Source: Rhodoferax koreense (GTDB taxonomy: Bacteria; Pseudomonadota; Gammaproteobacteria; Burkholderiales; Burkholderiaceae_C). From it: DNA of 64,000 nucleotides. The stretch lies in the NCBI RefSeq assembly GCF_001955695.1, contig NZ_CP019236.1:124001-188000 (forward strand). Reading direction: 5' to 3'. Below are positions 59,340 to 64,000 of the stretch, one piece after another (the stretch's first letter is position 1; each line of letters begins with the position of its first letter). The notes under the pieces are model-generated. The model did no database searches and was not told the origin of the DNA. It saw nothing but the letters and a program-made list of their open reading frames with translations. The position numbers and the translations under genes were made by a program.

Positions 59340-60380
59340 ATGATTCACGGCGACATTTCAAGCAGCAAGGACACCGTCGGCGTCGCGGTCGTCAACTACA
59401 AGATGCCACGCCTGCACACCAAGGCCGAGGTGCTGGACAACGCGCGCAAGATCGCCGACATGCTGGTCGGCATGAAGGCTGGGCTGCCCGGCATGGATCT
59501 GGTGATCTTCCCCGAGTACAGCACCCATGGCATCATGTACGACGCCAAGGAGATGTACGAGACCGCCGCCACCGTGCCCGGCGCCGAGACCGAGATCTTC
59601 GCCGAGGCCTGCCGCAAAGCCAAGGTGTGGGGCGTGTTCTCGCTGACCGGCGAGCAGCACGAGGAACATCCGTACAAGGCGCCGTACAACACGCTGATCC
59701 TGATGAACGACCAGGGCGAGATCGTGCAGAAATACAGGAAGATCATGCCGTGGGTGCCGGTGGAAGGCTGGTACCCGGGCAACTGCACCTATGTGAGCGA
59801 AGGCCCCAAGGGCCTGAAGATCAGCCTCATCATCTGCGACGACGGCAACTACCCCGAGATCTGGCGCGACTGCGCGATGAAGGGTGCCGAGCTCATCGTG
59901 CGCTGCCAGGGCTACATGTACCCGGCCAAGGAGCAGCAGATCCTGATCAGCAAGGCCATGGCCTTCGCCAACAACACCTATGTGGCCGTGGCCAACGCGG
60001 CCGGCTTCGACGGCGTGTACAGCTACTTCGGCCACAGCGCGCTCATCGGCTTCGACGGGCGCACGCTCGGCGAATGTGGTGAGGAGGAATACGGCGTGCA
60101 GTACGCGGCGCTGTCCACCAGCCTGATCCGCGACTTCCGCAAGAACGGCCAGAGCGAGAACCACCTGTTCAAGCTGCTGCACCGCGGCTACACCGGCATG
60201 ATCAATTCGCAGGAAGGCGACAAGGGCGTGGCCGCCTGCCCCTACGACTTCTACACGCGCTGGGTCAACGACCCGGAAGGCACGCGCAAGTCGGTGGAGG
60301 CGTTCACGCGGCCGATGGTCGGCACCGAGGAATGCCCGATCGAGGGCATTCCGAATCCCGAGAGTGCCGGGCACCGCTGA
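59340..60380 (+). CDS. amiE: Aliphatic amidase (AmiE)
   Basis: The 346-residue nitrilase-superfamily enzyme hydrolyses short aliphatic amides to the acid and ammonia. The catalytic Glu59 (FPEYS), Lys134 (KYRKIMPW) and Cys166 ([13 protein letters not shown]) fall at exactly the residue numbers of Pseudomonas AmiE, and Trp138 near the substrate pocket is also kept. The start [24 protein letters not shown] is the family start. It is separated from fmdB by a terminator and a leader with paired arms, so expression may be controlled separately from urt-fmd. It is followed after 5 bases by the MoxR-type ATPase gene, suggesting one transcript. Confidence 0.97.
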   Translation: MIHGDISSSKDTVGVAVVNYKMPRLHTKAEVLDNARKIADMLVGMKAGLPGMDLVIFPEYSTHGIMYDAKEMYETAATVPGAETEIFAEACRKAKVWGVFSLTGEQHEEHPYKAPYNTLILMNDQGEIVQKYRKIMPWVPVEGWYPGNCTYVSEGPKGLKISLIICDDGNYPEIWRDCAMKGAELIVRCQGYMYPAKEQQILISKAMAFANNTYVAVANAAGFDGVYSYFGHSALIGFDGRTLGECGEEEYGVQYAALSTSLIRDFRKNGQSENHLFKLLHRGYTGMINSQEGDKGVAACPYDFYTRWVNDPEGTRKSVEAFTRPMVGTEECPIEGIPNPESAGHR

Positions 60381-60384
60381 GGCC

Positions 60385-61218
60385 ATGGGAATGATGGGTG
60401 ACGGTGGTACGGTCGTGCACCAGCTCGACGCCTGGCGGCTGCGTGCCGAGCCGTTCTACCAGCCGGCGGGGCAAGAAGTCGAAGCCTTCCTGGCCGCGCA
60501 CGCCGCACGCCTGCCGCTGCTGCTCAAGGGGCCGACCGGCTGCGGCAAGACGCGTTTCGTCGAACACATGGCCTGGCGGCTCGGCTTGCCGCTGATCACC
60601 ATTGCCTGCCACGAAGACCTGAGCGCGGGGGATCTCGCCGGCCGCTGGCTGCTCGACGCCGAGGGCACGCACTGGCAGGACGGTCCGCTCGCGCAGGCCG
60701 CGCGTTATGGCGGCATCTGCTACCTCGACGAACTGGTCGAGGCACGCTCCGACGCCACCGTGCTGCTGCATCCACTGGCCGACACGCGCCGCGTGCTGCC
60801 GCTGGAAAAACGTGGTGAGTTGCTGCACGCCCATCCTGATTTCCAGCTCGTGGTGAGCTACAACCCCGGCTACCAGGGCCTGCACAAGGGGCTCAAGCCG
60901 TCGATGCGGCAACGCTTCACGGCACTGGCTTTCGACTACCCCGAAGCGGGGATCGAAGCCGCGATCGTGGCGCGTGAAGGCGGTGTTGAACTCGACATGG
61001 CCGCGCGTCTGGTCGCACTCGGCCAACGCACACGCCGGCTGCAGGAACATGGCCTGGAAGAAGGGGCCTCCACGCGCATGCTGGTGCATGCGGCCGTGCT
61101 GTTGCGCGAAGGGCTGGCGCCGCGGGCGGCGTGTCTGCAGGCCATCGCCACGCCGCTTTCGGACGACGCGGACATTGGTGTCGCGCTGCGTGGCGTGGTC
61201 CATGCCAGCTTCGCCTGA
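60385..61218 (+). CDS. MoxR-family ATPase (CbbQ/NorQ-like)
   Basis: The 277-residue AAA+ ATPase has Walker A KGPTGCGKTRFVEH near residues 48-61, Walker B GGICYLDELVEARSDATVLLHPLADTRR near residue 109, and SYNPGYQGLHKGLKPSMRQRF near residue 156, all typical of the CbbQ/NirQ/NorQ branch that activates Rubisco or assembles nitric oxide reductase. The start is ATG 60385 (a GTG at 60364 lies upstream). It overlaps the VWA gene by 17 bases, the usual MoxR/VWA pairing. No Rubisco or nor gene is nearby; the nearest enzyme genes are amiE and fmdA. Confidence 0.9.
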   Translation: MGMMGDGGTVVHQLDAWRLRAEPFYQPAGQEVEAFLAAHAARLPLLLKGPTGCGKTRFVEHMAWRLGLPLITIACHEDLSAGDLAGRWLLDAEGTHWQDGPLAQAARYGGICYLDELVEARSDATVLLHPLADTRRVLPLEKRGELLHAHPDFQLVVSYNPGYQGLHKGLKPSMRQRFTALAFDYPEAGIEAAIVAREGGVELDMAARLVALGQRTRRLQEHGLEEGASTRMLVHAAVLLREGLAPRAACLQAIATPLSDDADIGVALRGVVHASFA

Positions 61219-62902
61219 GGCCAACACCCCCGGCGCCTCGCTGCCGCCTTACCTGGCCGCGCTCTGGGGCATGGAGCCGCGCCTGGCACCCATGCAGCCG
61301 TCGCCGAACGAAGCCGATGTGCCGCCGCGGCCCATCCTCTCGGGCATCGATCCCCGCGTGCTGCACTTGCCGCTGCACGCCACGTTCGCACAAGAAGACG
61401 CATGGCGCCAGGCCGCCGCAAGTCATGCCGCTGCCCATTGGCGATTCGGCGGGCCGCCGATTCCGCGCGGCAAGCTGAAGCCCGTGCAGCAGGCGCTGCT
61501 CGGCGTGCTCGAGGACGCACGGGTCGAGTGGCTGGCGCTGCAGGCGCTGCCTGGGCTGCGCGGGCTGTGGTTGCCGTTTCACGAAGGTTCCGGGGCGGCC
61601 CAGGGCAGCGGTTTCGACGCCTTGCTCGGCCGGTTGGCGCGAACGCTGCTGGATCCAGCACACATTGATCCGCACCCATGGGTGGCCAAGGCTCGTGCCG
61701 TGTTCTTCGAGGCCGATGGGCAAACGCCGGCATTGCACACGCCTGAGGCCGTGCGGCAAGCGGCCTCGCTGCTCGGCGCCGACATCGGCCAGATGCGCCT
61801 GCCGTTCAACGTGCGCACCTACCGCGTCCATGCGGCCTACCGGGACGACAACAGCCACCTGTGGCAAGCCGACGACGACCTGCCGCCGTCGGACACGCCG
61901 CTCGAAGGCGGGCAGGGCGCATCGGCGCAGCCCGACGACGCGGCCGGGGCGCCGATGGTGCTGCCGGCATCGCCCTCGCCCCGGGACAGCGGCCCGCCGC
62001 AGGAGGCGGAAGCGCCGGTGGCCGTCTACCCCGAATGGGACCGCGTGATCGGCCGCTATCGGCCCGCGTGGTGCCAGGTGTTTTCGCCACGCCTTGCGGA
62101 GACGACCGCTGCGTCGTCGGTTCCCGTTACGCCAAGCCGCCTGGTCCAGGCCCTGGCCGGCCTTCAGGGTGCCGCGATGCTGACGGGTAGCCGCGCCCGG
62201 GAAGGCGACGAACTGCACTTCGGCGCGCTCGTGGAGACGCGCATCGCCCGGCACCTGCGCCAGCCGCCCGACCCGCGCATCTACCGCCGCGTGTCGCGCC
62301 CCGCGCCACCGCTGGCCGTGCTGTTGCTGCTCGATGCGTCCGCCTCCACCGCGCATCGGGGCCCGGATGCCGATGCGCCGCTGCTCGACGAAATCCGCCA
62401 CGCCGCGCTTGGCGCCGGCACCGCGCTGCAGACGCTGGGCCACCGCGCCGCGTTATGGGCCTTTGCTTCGAATGGCCGGCAATCCATCGACATGCCCTGC
62501 CTCAAGCACTGGGACGAACCGGTACACGCGCCCGCCGTCGCCCGCCGCATGGCCGCGCTGCACAGCGCCGGCTCCACGCGCCTGGGCGCCGTGTTGCGCC
62601 ACGCCATGGCCGTGTGTGCGGCCGATGCGGTGCGCTGCCCCGGCTGGCACCGCGTGATCGTGTTCGTCACCGACGGCGAGCCGCACGACATCGACGTGCC
62701 CAACCCCACTTACCTCGGCGCCGACCTGCGCCGCGCCGCGATGGAGGCCCGCCAGCGCGGCATGGTCGTGCGTGCACTCGTCCTGCCGCCGGGCAAGCCG
62801 GAGGCGCTGGCGCGCTTGCTGGGGCCAGGCAGTTGCGCGCCGCTGCCGTGCGCATCCGATCTGGCGCGGCGTCTGCCGGGTTTGCTGGCGGGCTTGGGCT
62901 GA
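61202..62902 (+). CDS. VWA-domain protein (CbbO/NorD-like)
   Basis: The 566-residue protein has an N-terminal helical region, a flexible Pro/Ser-rich stretch (about residues 220-280), and a C-terminal von Willebrand A domain (about 370-566) with the metal-site motif LLLLDASAST near residue 376 and FVTDGEPHDI near residue 490. Proteins of the CbbO/NorD type act with CbbQ/NorQ ATPases, where the VWA domain binds the target. The 17-base overlap with the ATPase gene supports a functional pair. The proposed substrate is an enzyme of this locus, but this is only inferred from position. Confidence 0.88.
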   Translation: MPASPEANTPGASLPPYLAALWGMEPRLAPMQPSPNEADVPPRPILSGIDPRVLHLPLHATFAQEDAWRQAAASHAAAHWRFGGPPIPRGKLKPVQQALLGVLEDARVEWLALQALPGLRGLWLPFHEGSGAAQGSGFDALLGRLARTLLDPAHIDPHPWVAKARAVFFEADGQTPALHTPEAVRQAASLLGADIGQMRLPFNVRTYRVHAAYRDDNSHLWQADDDLPPSDTPLEGGQGASAQPDDAAGAPMVLPASPSPRDSGPPQEAEAPVAVYPEWDRVIGRYRPAWCQVFSPRLAETTAASSVPVTPSRLVQALAGLQGAAMLTGSRAREGDELHFGALVETRIARHLRQPPDPRIYRRVSRPAPPLAVLLLLDASASTAHRGPDADAPLLDEIRHAALGAGTALQTLGHRAALWAFASNGRQSIDMPCLKHWDEPVHAPAVARRMAALHSAGSTRLGAVLRHAMAVCAADAVRCPGWHRVIVFVTDGEPHDIDVPNPTYLGADLRRAAMEARQRGMVVRALVLPPGKPEALARLLGPGSCAPLPCASDLARRLPGLLAGLG

Positions 62903-62940
62903 GCGGGGTGGGCCCGAAGCGCGCGGTTGCCCGCGCCGCT

Positions 62941-63726
62941 TCACAAGATCGGCCGCAGCGTCTCCGCCACCTCCCGCAGCACCGGCAACAACTTCGCCAC
63001 CAGTTGATCCCCCGGATAGGCATCGCGCTGCACCGTGACGCTCAGGGCATAGTGGCAGCGGCCCTTGCGGTCCTTCAGCGCGACCGCCAGGCCGCGCAGG
63101 CCGAAGCTCAGGTACTGGTCGGCGGCCCAGTAGCCCATGCTGCGCGCGGCGAGGATGTGTTCCTTGAACAGGGCCGGGTCGTCGACCGTGGAGCCGGTAA
63201 AGTTGGCAAAGTCGTGTTCGGCGATCCAGGTGTCGAGCGCGAAGTCGTCCAGCGTGGACAGCAGCGCGAAACCCTGGGCCACCACATGCGCCGGCACGCG
63301 GGCGCCGGGGTGGAAGCCGATGGAGATCATGCGCGGTGCGCTGCTGCGCGCCAGGTAGACGACCTCGTGACCGTCCAGCGCGCCCACGTTCAGCGTTTCG
63401 CCGCATTGCAGCGAGGCCCGCTGCAGGTACGGCTGCACCATGCGCGGAATGCGCGCGCCTTCCAGGAAGGCCTGGCCCAGCCGCAGCACCCGCGGCAGCA
63501 GCCAGTAGAACTTGCCGTCGGTATCGGCATAGCCGTAGTGCACCAGGCTCAGCAGGTAGCGGCGCGCGGCGGTGCGGGTCAGGCCGGTGAGCACGCCCGC
63601 CTCGGTGGCGGTGAGGCGGGGGCGGTCTTCGGTGAAGGCTTCGATCACGCGCAAGCCTTTGCCCAGGCCCTCGATCAGCAGCCGGGGATTGATCGGCGCC
63701 GGTGCATCCTTGATGAAGTTGGTCAT
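62941..63726 (-). CDS. IclR-family regulator (PcaR/PobR type)
   Basis: The 261-residue protein has an N-terminal winged helix (about residues 15-75; GLGKGLRVIEAFTEDRPRLTATEAGVLTGLTRTAARRYLLSLVHYGY). The IclR effector domain follows (about 90-255), with SIGFHPGARVPAHVVAQGFALLS near residue 135. The PcaR/PobR branch controls aromatic degradation genes. I chose ATG 63726, as upstream sequence holds a palindrome (63754-63771). It is divergent from the gene starting at the right edge, which is its likely target. Effector unknown. Confidence 0.92.
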   Translation of the reverse strand: MTNFIKDAPAPINPRLLIEGLGKGLRVIEAFTEDRPRLTATEAGVLTGLTRTAARRYLLSLVHYGYADTDGKFYWLLPRVLRLGQAFLEGARIPRMVQPYLQRASLQCGETLNVGALDGHEVVYLARSSAPRMISIGFHPGARVPAHVVAQGFALLSTLDDFALDTWIAEHDFANFTGSTVDDPALFKEHILAARSMGYWAADQYLSFGLRGLAVALKDRKGRCHYALSVTVQRDAYPGDQLVAKLLPVLREVAETLRPIL

Positions 63727-63753
63727 AGGGGTAACCCGTGTTTTGTGCGCATA

Positions 63754-63771
63754 GTGTACGCAAGCGTTCAC
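63754..63771. promoter_or_regulatory. Probable IclR operator
   Basis: GTGTACGCAAGCGTTCAC is a near-perfect palindrome (eight-base arms with one mismatch pair, two-base centre) in the gap between the IclR gene and the divergent downstream gene. IclR proteins bind such dyads near their own start. Confidence 0.5.
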
Positions 63772-63890
63772 TCAGCGATCGCGCAAACGGTGGCGGGGAT
63801 GGCGGCGTCACTGCGATCAGACGTAAAGTCGCACCACTTTCAATGGTCGCCGTGCGTACAAAGCGGCCAGGACATTTCCAGGAGACAAGC

Positions 63891-63965
63891 GTGCACCCCC
63901 CATTCCCCGCCTCACAGGTGTGGCCGTCCACGTCGATGGCCTGCGCCTTCATCAGCATCAACTAG
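63891..63965 (+). CDS. Possible 24-residue leader peptide
   Basis: A GTG at 63891 has an AGGAG site (63880-63884) six bases upstream and opens a 24-codon frame (MHPPFPASQVWPSTSMACAF then ISIN) ending at TAG 63963-63965. The next gene starts 11 bases later at 63977. It may be a leader peptide that couples translation to the next gene, or a chance frame. No regulatory repeat of codons is seen; it contains one Trp and one Cys. Confidence 0.4.
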   Translation: MHPPFPASQVWPSTSMACAFISIN

Positions 63966-63976
63966 CGAGACATCCC

Positions 63977-64000
63977 ATGGCCAATCACACCGGACAAGCC
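63977..64000 (+). CDS. Start of a gene cut by the right edge
   Basis: ATG 63977 opens a frame MANHTGQA that runs off the window. Only eight codons are visible, so no function can be given. The upstream IclR gene and operator suggest it is the first gene of an IclR-controlled operon. Confidence 0.4.

Noticed and set aside
60385..62902. Naming the ATPase and VWA genes norQ/norD or cbbQ/cbbO
   Set aside because: No nor or Rubisco genes are nearby; the names would imply a function not supported here.

Overview
The window is a high-GC, densely coded chromosomal segment of a betaproteobacterium, most likely a member of Burkholderiales, family Comamonadaceae (Variovorax/Acidovorax/Rhodoferax-like). 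The case rests on gene content: many LysR regulators, a methionine synthase split into separate genes, GTP-type PEP carboxykinase and a urt/fmd amide locus. It also rests on dispersed repeats that I recognise from memory as typical of this family. No rRNA, tRNA, CRISPR array, phage or insertion sequence was seen. Accessory character is limited to the small repeats.

Layout. 0-6.3 kb: a CysB-type regulator (cut by the left edge), a hotdog thioesterase, an AsmA-like protein, acetoacetyl-CoA synthetase, a flavin reductase and an alpha/beta hydrolase. 6.3-11.3 kb: a PAS-GGDEF diguanylate cyclase, then an AhpD-like/hydrolase operon divergent from a LysR gene. 11.3-16.9 kb: two overlapping paralogous serine beta-lactamase-fold hydrolases, a stand-alone molybdenum hydroxylase large subunit and a DMT exporter. 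16.9-25.3 kb: signalling genes (a single-domain response regulator and two hybrid histidine kinases) around a DsbA-like protein and a flavodoxin-fold protein. 25.4-34.4 kb: amino-acid metabolism (beta-alanine-type transaminase, D-amino-acid dehydrogenase) with LysR and TetR regulators. 34.9-46.5 kb: a membrane protein of unknown function, pckG, ilvA, a double-AAA ATPase, a nucleoside hydrolase lipoprotein, recQ and the homocysteine-binding half of methionine synthase.

46.5-63 kb holds the most interesting region, an amide/urea utilisation locus. An NCS1-type permease is fused to a hybrid histidine kinase and overlaps a LuxR-type response regulator gene. These are divergent from a five-gene urea/short-chain-amide ABC transporter (urtABCDE, equivalent to fmdDEF plus ATPases), formamidase fmdA and zinc-ribbon fmdB. 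A strong terminator follows, then aliphatic amidase amiE with all catalytic residues, then a CbbQ/NorQ-like MoxR ATPase and a CbbO/NorD-like VWA protein. The same spaced palindrome (TACGT-N6-ACGTA) lies upstream of both urtA and amiE, which suggests that both transcription units are controlled by the permease-kinase/LuxR pair. The inferred logic is: sense an amide or related nitrogen compound, import it, hydrolyse it to ammonia plus acid, and use the MoxR/VWA pair to mature or remodel a partner enzyme. No urease gene is present.

62.9-64 kb: an IclR regulator divergent from a gene that starts only at the right edge, preceded by a possible 24-codon leader.

Three families of small repeats were seen. 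(i) A roughly 60-bp element occurs in or beside four genes, including inside dadA and at the 5' end of the DMT exporter gene. (ii) A roughly 90-bp palindromic element occurs twice, between urt genes. (iii) A 60-70-bp inverted repeat occurs twice, downstream of genes. All function calls are from reading the sequence, and no database search was run.
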